From positions 1 to 38,140 of the forward strand of contig CAKQMI010000014.1 in NCBI GenBank assembly GCA_934254835.1: a stretch of 38,140 bases of DNA. Reading direction: 5' to 3'. Position 1 is the stretch's first letter; each line of letters starts with the position of its first letter. This stretch comes from an uncultured Clostridia bacterium (GTDB taxonomy: Bacteria; Bacillota; Clostridia; Christensenellales; CAG-917). This document shows positions 1 to 7,425 of this stretch, piece by piece. Below the pieces are notes generated by a model, which ran no database searches, had not been told where the DNA came from, and was given only the letters and a program-made list of their open reading frames with translations. Both the position numbers and the translations under genes were made by a program.

Positions 1-499
1 AATTGTTATTATTCATATTTTTCAGCACGGAAAAGGGATTGTAAGTATCGTCTTTGCCGTCGTCAATATTGCAGTTGCATTCGCCCTCGTTCAGATTTTT
101 GCCACACTTCCTACAAAGACCTTTGCAATCTTTCTTGCACAGCACTTGCGAAGGCGAGGCAAGCACGACGCGCTCGGTGATGACGGGATCGAGATCGACC
201 GTCTCGTCGTCGTAAGAAAGAGAGTATTCGTCCGGGGGATCTTTGAAAAAAGTTTCCTCCACGGGGACTTTGTATTTTACGGTGGTTTCCGCGCCACAAC
301 GGTCGCAGTCGAAAACAGCCTCGGCAGTCAAAACGCAGTTGACTGCAAGCGTGTTTTCCGAATAAGTGTACCAGCCTTTCAAATTTGCCGACGACAAAAA
401 CCTTCCGCCTCGGCTTCCCGTCAGGGAGTCGTCCAAAGGTATGGCTTCGTCAACGCTATAAAATTCGCCCTCGACGGCGTCTTTGAAATCGATAATCAT
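1..499 (-). CDS. yceD: YceD/DUF177 family protein, 3' end outside window
   Basis: The frame is open from an ATG at 499 to the window edge (166 codons seen, no stop). The C-terminal part has the DUF177 signature, a C-x3-C-x3-C-x2-C cluster around LCKKDCKGLCRKCG followed by NLNEGECNC. Family members are about 170 residues long and usually lie directly before rpmF (ribosomal protein L32); that gene would be just outside the window. YceD is linked to 23S rRNA and ribosome maturation, but its exact biochemical role is not settled. It follows ackA by 95 bp and has its own consensus promoter, so it probably starts a yceD-rpmF unit. An AGGTG ribosome binding site lies 6-7 nt before the start. Confidence 0.88.
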   Translation of the reverse strand, partial: MIIDFKDAVEGEFYSVDEAIPLDDSLTGSRGGRFLSSANLKGWYTYSENTLAVNCVLTAEAVFDCDRCGAETTVKYKVPVEETFFKDPPDEYSLSYDDETVDLDPVITERVVLASPSQVLCKKDCKGLCRKCGKNLNEGECNCNIDDGKDDTYNPFSVLKNMNNNN

Positions 500-523
500 C
501 TTATACACCTATAAAACAGTAAA

Positions 524-552
524 ATTATATATATTATGCGCTTTTTTGTCAA
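524..552 (-). promoter_or_regulatory. Sigma-A-type promoter for yceD
   Basis: On the minus strand TTGACA (552-547), a 17-nt spacer and TATAAT (529-524): both hexamers match the consensus exactly. Predicted transcription start is near 517, about 18 nt before the yceD ATG. This separates yceD (and presumably rpmF) from pta-ackA. Confidence 0.8.
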
Positions 553-594
553 TCGAAAAAAGGCACTTCCCGTTTGAAAATAAGCCGAAAACGC

Positions 595-1794
595 CTATTT
601 TACGAGATTTTTGGTCAGTTCTTTGGTTTCCCTTGCGATGACAAGTTCCTCATTCGTGGGGATAATCGCGACTTTCACCTTGGACGCGGGCTTCGACAAA
701 ACCGAAACGTGAGCGTCGTCAGGGTGCTCGTTCTTGTCAAAATCGAAATCGACGCCGAGATATTCCAGCCCTTCCATAACGCGTTTTCTGGTTTCGGGAC
801 TGTGCTCGCCGATTCCTCCCGTGAAAATTATCGCGTCGACGCCACCCAACACGGCAGTGAATGCACCGACGTACTTTTTGATGCGGTAACCGACCATATC
901 GAGGGTTAATATCGCCCTTTCGTTGCCTTGTTCTGCTGAGAGCGTCACGTCACGGCAATCACTGCTGATACCGCTCACACCCAACATTCCGCATTTTTTA
1001 TTCAAAAATTGCACCATTTCCGGGAGATTTTTACCAAGTTTTGCGCCCATATATTCGATTGCGGCGGGATCGATATCACCGCTTCGCGTGCCCATCATGA
1101 CGCCTTCCAACGGGGTAAATCCCATCGTCGTGTCCATGCATTTTCCGTCCTTGACCGCAGAAAGCGAACTGCCGTTTCCGAGGTGGCAAATGATGATTTT
1201 TTTGTCACCGCCGAGCCACTCTCTCGCCTCGCCCGCGATATACTTGTGCGACGTGCCGTGGAAGCCGTACTTTCTGACCTTGTATTCCTCATAAATTTCA
1301 TAAGGAATACCGTACATATAGGCTTTTGGGGGCATTGTCGCGTGGAAAGTCGTGTCGAAAACAAGCACCATGGGAACGTCCATGACTTCCCTGCACGCCT
1401 CGACGCACGAAATGTTGCCGGGCATATGCAAAGGTCCGAGATCGATATTCTTTTTGCACTTTGCGATGACTTCGTCATCGACGACTACACTGCACTTGAA
1501 ATCTTCACCGCTGTGAAGGACGCGATGTCCGACCGCGCCGATTTCTTTGACGCTTTTTATCGCGCCGTTCTTTTCGTCCAAAAGTGCTTTCAAAACGAGT
1601 TCCATCGCCTCTTTGTGCGTGGGCATCGGGCTTTCGATGACGATTTTGTCTTTGCCCGCGACCGTCTGCGTGAGAAGGGAGTCATCGGTCGTAATTCTTT
1701 CGCAAAGTCCTTTTGCGACGACCGCCTCGTTGTCCATGTCGATGAGTTGATATTTCAAGGAACTACTGCCTGCGTTGATAACCAGAATTTTCAT
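595..1794 (-). CDS. ackA: Acetate kinase
   Basis: Cytosolic enzyme that makes ATP and acetate from acetyl phosphate and ADP, the last step of acetate fermentation. It is 399 residues, the normal family length. Motifs in order are NAGSSSLKYQL at 7-17, GHRVLHSGE, FDTTFHATMP (catalytic Asp region), YGFHGTSHKY, CHLGNGSSL (phosphate binding), TPLEGVMMGTRSGDIDP and GGIGEHS (nucleotide binding). The ATG start has AAGGTGG upstream. It lies 9 bp after pta in the same direction, so the two steps from acetyl-CoA to acetate are co-transcribed. Confidence 0.98.
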   Translation of the reverse strand: MKILVINAGSSSLKYQLIDMDNEAVVAKGLCERITTDDSLLTQTVAGKDKIVIESPMPTHKEAMELVLKALLDEKNGAIKSVKEIGAVGHRVLHSGEDFKCSVVVDDEVIAKCKKNIDLGPLHMPGNISCVEACREVMDVPMVLVFDTTFHATMPPKAYMYGIPYEIYEEYKVRKYGFHGTSHKYIAGEAREWLGGDKKIIICHLGNGSSLSAVKDGKCMDTTMGFTPLEGVMMGTRSGDIDPAAIEYMGAKLGKNLPEMVQFLNKKCGMLGVSGISSDCRDVTLSAEQGNERAILTLDMVGYRIKKYVGAFTAVLGGVDAIIFTGGIGEHSPETRKRVMEGLEYLGVDFDFDKNEHPDDAHVSVLSKPASKVKVAIIPTNEELVIARETKELTKNLVK

Positions 1795-1803
1795 ATTGCC
1801 ACC

Positions 1804-2799
1804 TTATTTGGATTGAAGTGCCGTGATTGCCACCGCCGCAACGATATCTTCCGCGACGCAACCGCGAGAAAGGTCGTTGACGGGTTTTGCAAGACCTTGC
1901 ATAATGGGACCGATTGCCATGCAACCGCCGAAACGTTGTGCGATTTTGTATCCGATATTGCCCGATTCGAGATTGGGGAAAACAAGTACGTTGGCTTGTC
2001 CCGCAACGTCCGAACCCGGTGCTTTTTGCTTTGCGACGACGGGAACGATTGCCGAGTCGAGTTGCAGTTCGCCGTCGATTTTGATTTCGGGGTGAGTTGC
2101 TTTGACGATGTTCAGGGCGTTGACAACCTTGTCGATACGCTCGTGCTTTGCGCTTCCCTTTGTGGAAAACGACAGCATTGCGACCTTCGGCTCGATACCG
2201 ACGATACTTCTTGCGCTGTCCGCCGCTGCGACCGCAACGTCGGCAAGTTGGTTTTCGTCAGGCTCGGGAATGACCGCGCAGTCGCTGAAAATCAATGCGG
2301 GAGCGTCGGTGAAATCGTTGCCATCGGGCGGGACGATGACGAAACACGACGACACCGATTTAATGCCCGGTGCGGATTTTATAACTTGGAACGAACTTCT
2401 TAAAACGTCCGCGCTCGAAAAGGTTGCGCCACCGACAAGCCCGTCCACGTCACCGCTTTTGAGCATCAGACAGCCAAAAAACATTTCGTTGTTTTTCGTA
2501 AGTTCGAGAGCCTGCTCTTCGGTCATACCTTTCGCCTTTCTGAGTTCAAAAAGAAGGCTGGCGTATTCCTTGGTTTTTTCGGAAGTTTTGGGATTGACAA
2601 TCGTCACGCCCGTAAGATCGACCTCGGGATTGTTTTTGGCGATTTCGTCGGCGTCACCGATAAGCACCACGTTGGCGATGCCACGCTTCACAAGAAGTTC
2701 AGACGCCTTTACTGCTCTTTTGTCGAAACCTTCGGCAAGTGCGATTGTTTTGTTTCTCTTTGACGCTCTTTCATAGAGTTCGTCCAAAAATTTGTTCAT
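1804..2799 (-). CDS. pta: Phosphate acetyltransferase
   Basis: Converts acetyl-CoA and phosphate to acetyl phosphate and CoA, the substrate step for acetate kinase. At 331 residues it is the short class lacking the N-terminal regulatory domain of enterobacterial Pta. Motifs include LAEGFDKRAVKAS near the N terminus, GLVGGA near 140, and PNLESGNIGYKIAQRFGG and GLAKPVNDLSRGC in the C-terminal catalytic part. The ATG has a GAGG site 6 nt upstream. It is first of a pta-ackA pair and diverges from tmcAL across 111 bp; the AT-rich promoter on this side is weak by eye. Confidence 0.98.
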   Translation of the reverse strand: MNKFLDELYERASKRNKTIALAEGFDKRAVKASELLVKRGIANVVLIGDADEIAKNNPEVDLTGVTIVNPKTSEKTKEYASLLFELRKAKGMTEEQALELTKNNEMFFGCLMLKSGDVDGLVGGATFSSADVLRSSFQVIKSAPGIKSVSSCFVIVPPDGNDFTDAPALIFSDCAVIPEPDENQLADVAVAAADSARSIVGIEPKVAMLSFSTKGSAKHERIDKVVNALNIVKATHPEIKIDGELQLDSAIVPVVAKQKAPGSDVAGQANVLVFPNLESGNIGYKIAQRFGGCMAIGPIMQGLAKPVNDLSRGCVAEDIVAAVAITALQSK

Positions 2800-2835
2800 A
2801 AATGCCTCGTATATAATTTATTTCATTGATTTGCT

Positions 2836-2863
2836 TTGAAAAATAAATGCGCTTGTGTATAAT
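2836..2863 (+). promoter_or_regulatory. Predicted promoter for tmcAL-ylbJ
   Basis: TTGAAA (2836-2841), 16-nt spacer, TATAAT (2858-2863). Predicted start of transcription near 2870, about 40 nt before the tmcAL ATG. It lies in the 111-bp divergent region shared with pta. Confidence 0.55.
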
Positions 2864-2910
2864 TAGAGCAATAATATTATAGGTAGTAAAAATAAAAAAA
2901 TCAACAGAAT

Positions 2911-4071
2911 ATGGCGGATAAAAACGAAAAAAAGAAAATAGTTGCCTGCGTTGCCGAGTTTAACCCCCTGCATACGGGACATCTGCGACTTTTCGACGCG
3001 GTGAAAAAGGAATTGAACCCCGACGTCTTCGCAATCGTGATGAGCGGAAATTTCTCGGAGCGTGGCGACGTTATGGTCAAAAATAAGCACGTCCGCGCCG
3101 AGTGGGCGATAAAAGCGGGCGCGGATATCGTCTTGGAACTTCCGTTTTTTTACGCCGTAAATTGCGCAGAAAAGTTTGCAGAAGGCGCGATGAAAACCTT
3201 GTCGTCTTTTGGCGAAACTATGACAATTGCGTTCGGGAGCGAATGCGGGGATCTTTCGATACTCCAAAATTTGTCCGACAAAGTCCACAACGAAAACGAG
3301 GAAGATAAATTAAAAATCAAGGTGGGATTGAAAAGCGGACTGAGCCTAATTAAGGCGCGCGCTTCCGCCCTTGACGACGGCGAGTTTTTCACGCCCAACA
3401 ACACCCTTGCCGTCGAGTATTTGCACGCTCTTAAAAAGTACGATTTCAGCGCGTTCACCATTCGGCGAGAAGGCGAGTTTTCGGGGCTTCAAACCGACGG
3501 AAACGTTGCGTCCGCACAAGCGATAAGAAACAGCATTTTTTCGGGCAATCGCGATGAAATTTTGCGTTTTTTGCCCTCATTTGTCGAAAAATCACTTCAA
3601 AATTGCATTTCCAACGACAGCGTTTTTGACCTGATTTCCTATAAATTGAACACGATGAGTTCGGAGGAAATTAAAAACCTTCCCGAGGTCATCGAGGGGC
3701 TGGAAAACCGCATAAAAGCCGTCTCCAAAACCGCAAAATCTTATGACGAACTCATAAACGGAATTAAGTCCAAAAGATATACGATGGCGCGCGTCAAGCG
3801 TATCCTTTTGTATGCGGTGACGGGACTTGACAAAGCCACTTTGCATTCCCTTTATTCCGCACCCGCCTACGCCCGCGTGCTTGCCGTCCGCGACGACAAA
3901 AAAGACGTCCTCACACTGCTTTCTTCAGGTAACCTCGTCACCTCTTATTCGGATTTTGAAAACTCTACGGGCGGGATAAGGCAAGCTCTTGAATTTGAAA
4001 ACAAAGTCGACGGCGTGTATTTCGTCGCTTCCAAGGAAAAAGAAAACTTCAATACCCTCTTCATAAAGTAA
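2911..4071 (+). CDS. tmcAL: tRNA(Met) cytidine acetate ligase
   Basis: TmcAL (YlbM) activates acetate with ATP and transfers the acetyl group to the wobble cytidine of elongator tRNA-Met. The N-terminal nucleotidyltransferase half shows AEFNPLHTGHL (HxGH-type motif, near residues 16-26), SGNFSERGD and a following Arg-rich stretch. The C-terminal part is helical with IKSKRYTMARVKRILLYA, typical of the family. At 386 residues it is close to the usual length of about 400. No strong Shine-Dalgarno sits before the ATG. B. subtilis ylbM lies next to ylbN (yceD) and rpmF; here it faces pta-ackA-yceD instead. Ligand use is inferred from the family. Confidence 0.93.
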   Translation: MADKNEKKKIVACVAEFNPLHTGHLRLFDAVKKELNPDVFAIVMSGNFSERGDVMVKNKHVRAEWAIKAGADIVLELPFFYAVNCAEKFAEGAMKTLSSFGETMTIAFGSECGDLSILQNLSDKVHNENEEDKLKIKVGLKSGLSLIKARASALDDGEFFTPNNTLAVEYLHALKKYDFSAFTIRREGEFSGLQTDGNVASAQAIRNSIFSGNRDEILRFLPSFVEKSLQNCISNDSVFDLISYKLNTMSSEEIKNLPEVIEGLENRIKAVSKTAKSYDELINGIKSKRYTMARVKRILLYAVTGLDKATLHSLYSAPAYARVLAVRDDKKDVLTLLSSGNLVTSYSDFENSTGGIRQALEFENKVDGVYFVASKEKENFNTLFIK

Positions 4072-4102
4072 TTTTTGCCACTTAATCCGCGTATAAATTA
4101 GC

Positions 4103-5038
4103 GTGAAGTATCGAAAAGGAATTTTTACGCTGATTATACTCTTTTTAATGTGCGCCGTTTTGATGAACCCGACAAGGTATCTTTCGTCGGTGAAAGACGG
4201 CGTAATTTTGTTTTGGGCGTCGGTACTTCCTGCACTTTTTCCATTCTTCTTTTTCACCAGAATGTTGACGGGCTTGGGATTTCCTGAAACTGTCGGAAAA
4301 CTTTTTGAAAAGCCTGTCGGGCGGTTGTTCCACACCCCGAAAATCTCTGCATATATTTTCTTTATGAGCGTTCTTTCGGGATATCCCGTGGGCGCAAAAC
4401 TAATTTCCGAATTTTACAAAAGCGGTGTGATAAATGCCGAAGAAAGCAAAAAAATTATATCGTTTTCGTCAACTTCCGCCCCGCTTTTTGTCATCGGGAC
4501 GCTGGGCGTGTTTATGTTGAACAACGTCTTGTACGGCGTGATAATACTTGTTGCGCACTATCTGTCCGCTATAATTTCGGGACTTGTTTTTTGCAATATA
4601 CGCCCGCTGAAAACCACCTCGGAAAAAGCCAGAACACCAAAACCGCTCCCCGACAACGTCATCGGCGACAGCATAAACGACAGCGTATTGTCGGTGCTGT
4701 CCGTCGGCGGACTTATCGCGATATTCAGCCTTGTCATCGACGTTTTGAGCGACCTGAATTTCTTTGCCCTATTCGGCGATTTTTCGTCGGTAGCGGTGGG
4801 TTTTTTCGAGATTACGCGCGGAGCGAAAGAGGTAATAAAAAATCCGCCAACTCTGCGCGCGCTGTTGTCGATACTGACTGCGTTCACGTCGTTTGGCGGA
4901 CTGTGTATATTTTTGCAAGCGATGGCGTTTCTGAAAACCGCGAATGTCAAAGCCTCTTACTATTTTTGTGTCAAAGCCTTTCAGGGACTTTCGGGCGCGG
5001 GGATTGCCTATCTTTTTTCGCTTATGATTCCCGTTTAG
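4103..5038 (+). CDS. ylbJ: Sporulation integral membrane protein YlbJ
   Basis: Polytopic membrane protein of the YlbJ/nucleoside-recognition (Gate) class; in B. subtilis YlbJ is under mother-cell control and affects spore resistance. It has several hydrophobic segments from residue 6 on, two Gly/Pro-rich Gate-like stretches (MSVLSGYPVGAKLISEF near 92-108 and FTSFGGLCIFLQ near 262-273) and no hydrophilic domain. It has 311 residues against roughly 400 in Bacillus. The start is GTG with no clear Shine-Dalgarno, 31 bp after tmcAL, so translation probably relies on coupling or a downstream ATG. Its TAG overlaps the stop codon of the convergent gene by 3 bp. Confidence 0.82.
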   Translation: MKYRKGIFTLIILFLMCAVLMNPTRYLSSVKDGVILFWASVLPALFPFFFFTRMLTGLGFPETVGKLFEKPVGRLFHTPKISAYIFFMSVLSGYPVGAKLISEFYKSGVINAEESKKIISFSSTSAPLFVIGTLGVFMLNNVLYGVIILVAHYLSAIISGLVFCNIRPLKTTSEKARTPKPLPDNVIGDSINDSVLSVLSVGGLIAIFSLVIDVLSDLNFFALFGDFSSVAVGFFEITRGAKEVIKNPPTLRALLSILTAFTSFGGLCIFLQAMAFLKTANVKASYYFCVKAFQGLSGAGIAYLFSLMIPV

Positions 5039-5505
5039 GCGTTGTCGCCCGAGCGGTCGGTTTTTCTCAGTTCTTCCCTATTATTTCTTATGAGCGTCAA
5101 GGCGTCGCGAAGAGTGACCTCGCTGTCGCTTAAAACCTCGTCGATTTTACATTTTAGGTCGTACTCGACGTGGGCGCGCATATCGATGGCTTCTTGCTTG
5201 ATTTTTTCGGCTTCTTCCTGCGCCTGACGGATAATATCGCTTTCGTTCAGCAGTTTGTCGCGACGGCTTTCCGCCTCTTTTATGACGTTGTTGCCGTATT
5301 CGAGAACGCGCTGTTTCTGGTTTTCGCAATCGTCGACGATATACTGCGCCTGACGCATTACGTCGGGATACGACGCGCGGATACGGTCGATAAGGTCAAG
5401 CACCTGCGCGCGGTTGACCAGCACGTCACTGCCCGAAAACACCGACTTTTTTGCGGTTGACAAGACTTGTTCCAAATCCGTAAGGTATTGCAAAAAGTTA
5501 TCCAT
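5035..5505 (-). CDS. Coiled-coil protein of the DivIVA/ATPase-subunit-like type
   Basis: 156-residue soluble, highly charged protein. The N terminus (MDNFLQYLTDLEQVL, then VFSGSDVLVNRAQVLDLIDRI) resembles the short helical head of a family commonly annotated ATPase or DivIVA-like next to coaD in Clostridia. Residues 55-125 form a long predicted coiled coil rich in Glu, Lys and Arg (RQAQEEAEKIKQEAIDMRAHV). No catalytic motif is visible. GGAGGAG precedes the ATG; it starts 10 bp after coaD and ends in a 3-bp tail-to-tail overlap with ylbJ. Function unknown; a structural or division-related role is only a guess. Confidence 0.75.
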   Translation of the reverse strand: MDNFLQYLTDLEQVLSTAKKSVFSGSDVLVNRAQVLDLIDRIRASYPDVMRQAQYIVDDCENQKQRVLEYGNNVIKEAESRRDKLLNESDIIRQAQEEAEKIKQEAIDMRAHVEYDLKCKIDEVLSDSEVTLRDALTLIRNNREELRKTDRSGDNA

Positions 5506-5514
5506 AACTCCTCC

Positions 5515-5928
5515 TTATTCGTGACCGTGCTCGCGGACGTAGGTCGAGCTGACGTTTTCGTGCTTGGCGTCGGTCACGAGAATCATTGTGTCTATGCCTT
5601 TATATTCAAGGTTTTGTCGTCTCAAATCGAGTTCGTATTCAAGGTCGATTGCGTTTCTGACGCCACGGAGCATAAGATCCGCGCCGACTTTTTCGCAAAA
5701 ATCACACGCAAATCCGTCGTAGGCAAAAACCCTGACGTTCTTGTGTCCGTCTACGGCGTGTTTCAGCATTTTCAGGCGTTTTTCCAAACTGATTTCGTAG
5801 TGCTTTGCGGGATTTACAAGGATTGCCATATAAATCTCGTCAAAGAGTTTTTCCGCCTGTTCCAGAAGAAACAAATGTCCGCTTGTTACGGGGTTGAAAC
5901 TACCCGTTATCACGACTTTCTTCGTCAT
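5515..5928 (-). CDS. coaD: Pantetheine-phosphate adenylyltransferase (C-terminally short)
   Basis: Makes dephospho-CoA from 4'-phosphopantetheine and ATP, the penultimate step of CoA synthesis. Signature motifs are ITGSFNPVTSGHL at 7-19 (T/HxGH nucleotidyltransferase loop), LRGVRNAIDLEYE and VSSTYVRE. The protein is 137 residues, whereas CoaD is usually about 160: it ends 4 residues after the VSSTYVRE motif, so the last helical 20-25 residues are missing. The stop is followed at once by the next gene's GGAGGAG site. Its start lies inside the end of rsmD (29-bp overlap), the usual rsmD-coaD pairing. Confidence 0.93.
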   Translation of the reverse strand: MTKKVVITGSFNPVTSGHLFLLEQAEKLFDEIYMAILVNPAKHYEISLEKRLKMLKHAVDGHKNVRVFAYDGFACDFCEKVGADLMLRGVRNAIDLEYELDLRRQNLEYKGIDTMILVTDAKHENVSSTYVREHGHE

Positions 5929-6451
5929 ACTTTATGAAATCGAGCGCGGTTTTTCCGTACTTTCTGCTGTCGGTGACGACAAGCCCGTCGGGGAGCGTCA
6001 CGGGAAGGTCAAAAAGCCTTTCGAAACATATCACGCCGTCGTCGGTCAAAATGCGATAGGCGTTGATAATGTTGAACGCGTCGCGAGCAAGATTACTGCG
6101 ATAGGGTGCGTCCACAAAGATTATATCATACTTTACGTCCCCTTTCAACACCGTTTTGAAGTCGCCCGAAACGACCTCGTAGTCGCCCTCGACGTTTTTC
6201 AGATTTCTGTTGATGACGTTCACCGCCTCGGGGTTATTGTCGCAAAAAACGACTTTTTTCGCGTCGCGGGATAAACACTCGATACCAAGCGCACCGCTTC
6301 CCGCAAACAAGTCCAAAACAACGCTGTCCCTCACGCGGGAACTAATAATGTTAAAAAGCGATTCTTTCACTCTGTCGCCCGTCGGGCGCGTGCTTTCTCC
6401 GTCGAGAGAATGCAAAACTTTTCCCCTATATTTCCCCGAAATAACTCTCAA
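5900..6451 (-). CDS. rsmD: 16S rRNA (guanine(966)-N2)-methyltransferase
   Basis: SAM-dependent methyltransferase that modifies the small-subunit rRNA. 183 residues with MRVISGKYRG at the N terminus, the family motif RPTGDRVKESLFN near 22-34, SAM-binding VLDLFAGSGALGIE near 45-58, acidic CDNNPEA, and motif IV IFVDAPY. The usual N/D-P-P-Y/F tetrad is D-A-P-Y here, a small oddity at the catalytic loop. The start codon is TTG, chosen because a strong AAAGGAGG lies just upstream and the MRVISGKYRG terminus is conserved. It starts 1 bp after the cyclo-ligase stop. Confidence 0.93.
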   Translation of the reverse strand: MRVISGKYRGKVLHSLDGESTRPTGDRVKESLFNIISSRVRDSVVLDLFAGSGALGIECLSRDAKKVVFCDNNPEAVNVINRNLKNVEGDYEVVSGDFKTVLKGDVKYDIIFVDAPYRSNLARDAFNIINAYRILTDDGVICFERLFDLPVTLPDGLVVTDSRKYGKTALDFIKYDEESRDNG

Positions 6452-6452
6452 A

Positions 6453-6995
6453 TTATCCTCCTTTTCGTCCCGATTCCGTAAAGACGATTTGCATTTTTAT
6501 ATCATGCGACTCACATTCAATATCGTCAATTTCCTGACAATCGTACGCGACGGCGACAACCCGCCCTTTCGCATTTTTCAAATATCTGTCATAATAGCCC
6601 TTGCCGTGACCGAGCCTCGACAAGTTTTGGTCAAACGCCACCACGGGCACGACGTTGAGTTCGGCGTCGAAAAACTCCGCGCCGTCCTCCATTTCGTCAA
6701 TGCCAAAGACGTTTTTCGTAAGCACCGCTTCTTTTGAATACGCCGACAACAGCATATCGTCACCGGTGACTTTCGGGATATAAACCTTGACACCGCGCGA
6801 CAAAAGCCCGTCGATGATTGCGCCCGTTTGCACCTCGTTCCCTGCCGACATATATACAAACGCGCTTTTTATGGGATTTTCGTCGACGTAGGAAAGAATA
6901 TCCAACGCGATGACACCGCTTTTTATGAGTTTTTCCGCATCGCTAAGAAGATTGAGCCTTGCCTTTGCAAGCGCGCGTGCCGATTTTTTATCCAT
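6453..6995 (-). CDS. 5-formyltetrahydrofolate cyclo-ligase
   Basis: ATP-dependent conversion of 5-formyl-THF to 5,10-methenyl-THF, recycling a storage or inhibitory folate. 180 residues; N-terminal basic helix (KKSARALAKARL), VYMSAGNEVQTGAII substrate region, VYIPKV, and the C-terminal ATP-binding loop RLGHGKGYYDRYL near 126-138. There is no Shine-Dalgarno before the ATG, but it begins 1 bp after the stop of the ACT gene, so translation is probably coupled to it. Confidence 0.92.
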   Translation of the reverse strand: MDKKSARALAKARLNLLSDAEKLIKSGVIALDILSYVDENPIKSAFVYMSAGNEVQTGAIIDGLLSRGVKVYIPKVTGDDMLLSAYSKEAVLTKNVFGIDEMEDGAEFFDAELNVVPVVAFDQNLSRLGHGKGYYDRYLKNAKGRVVAVAYDCQEIDDIECESHDIKMQIVFTESGRKGG

Positions 6996-6996
6996 A

Positions 6997-7416
6997 TTAC
7001 AACGACTTATCGAGGACGCGAACGTCGGCGCGTGACAGCAAGTCGAGCGCGTGTCCCACTTCCTTTACCTTGAAAAGTATAATTGCGTTACCGCCGTCGG
7101 TGCGGGAGTAACTGTATAAATATTCGATGCCGATATCGCCGTCGGACAGCACTTTCAACACCTTGGACAGCGCGCCGGGGACGTCGCCGATTTCAACGCC
7201 GATAAGTTCGGTCTCGGTGACGGTAAAGCCCGCATTTCTCAGTGCCTTCAACGCCCGTTCGTTATCCGTCGTGATAAACCTTGCGATACCAAAGTCCTCG
7301 GTGTCGGCAATCGACAGCGTCAGAAGGTCGATTTTTTCCCTTGCGAGCACGCCCGACAAGTCTTTCAGGCGTCCTTTTTTGTTTTCCAAAAATACGGCAA
7401 GTTGATTGACTAACAT
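6997..7416 (-). CDS. Tandem ACT-domain protein
   Basis: 139 residues forming two ACT modules in a row (about 1-65 and 70-139), with NKKGRLKDLSGVLA and IGDVPGALSKVLKVL as the two ligand-binding turns. ACT pairs bind small ligands, usually amino acids. No catalytic domain is attached. It follows paaK by 9 bp with an AAGGAGG site; an ACT gene beside phenylacetate-CoA ligase is a recurring arrangement in Clostridia, suggesting it senses an aromatic amino acid or regulates the ligase. That role is inference. Confidence 0.85.
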   Translation of the reverse strand: MLVNQLAVFLENKKGRLKDLSGVLAREKIDLLTLSIADTEDFGIARFITTDNERALKALRNAGFTVTETELIGVEIGDVPGALSKVLKVLSDGDIGIEYLYSYSRTDGGNAIILFKVKEVGHALDLLSRADVRVLDKSL

Positions 7417-7425
7417 TTTTCCTCC

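Noticed and set aside
4103..5505. Hidden terminator between ylbJ and the convergent coiled-coil gene
   Set aside because: The stop codons overlap and no hairpin with a T-run could be found on either side within the coding ends.
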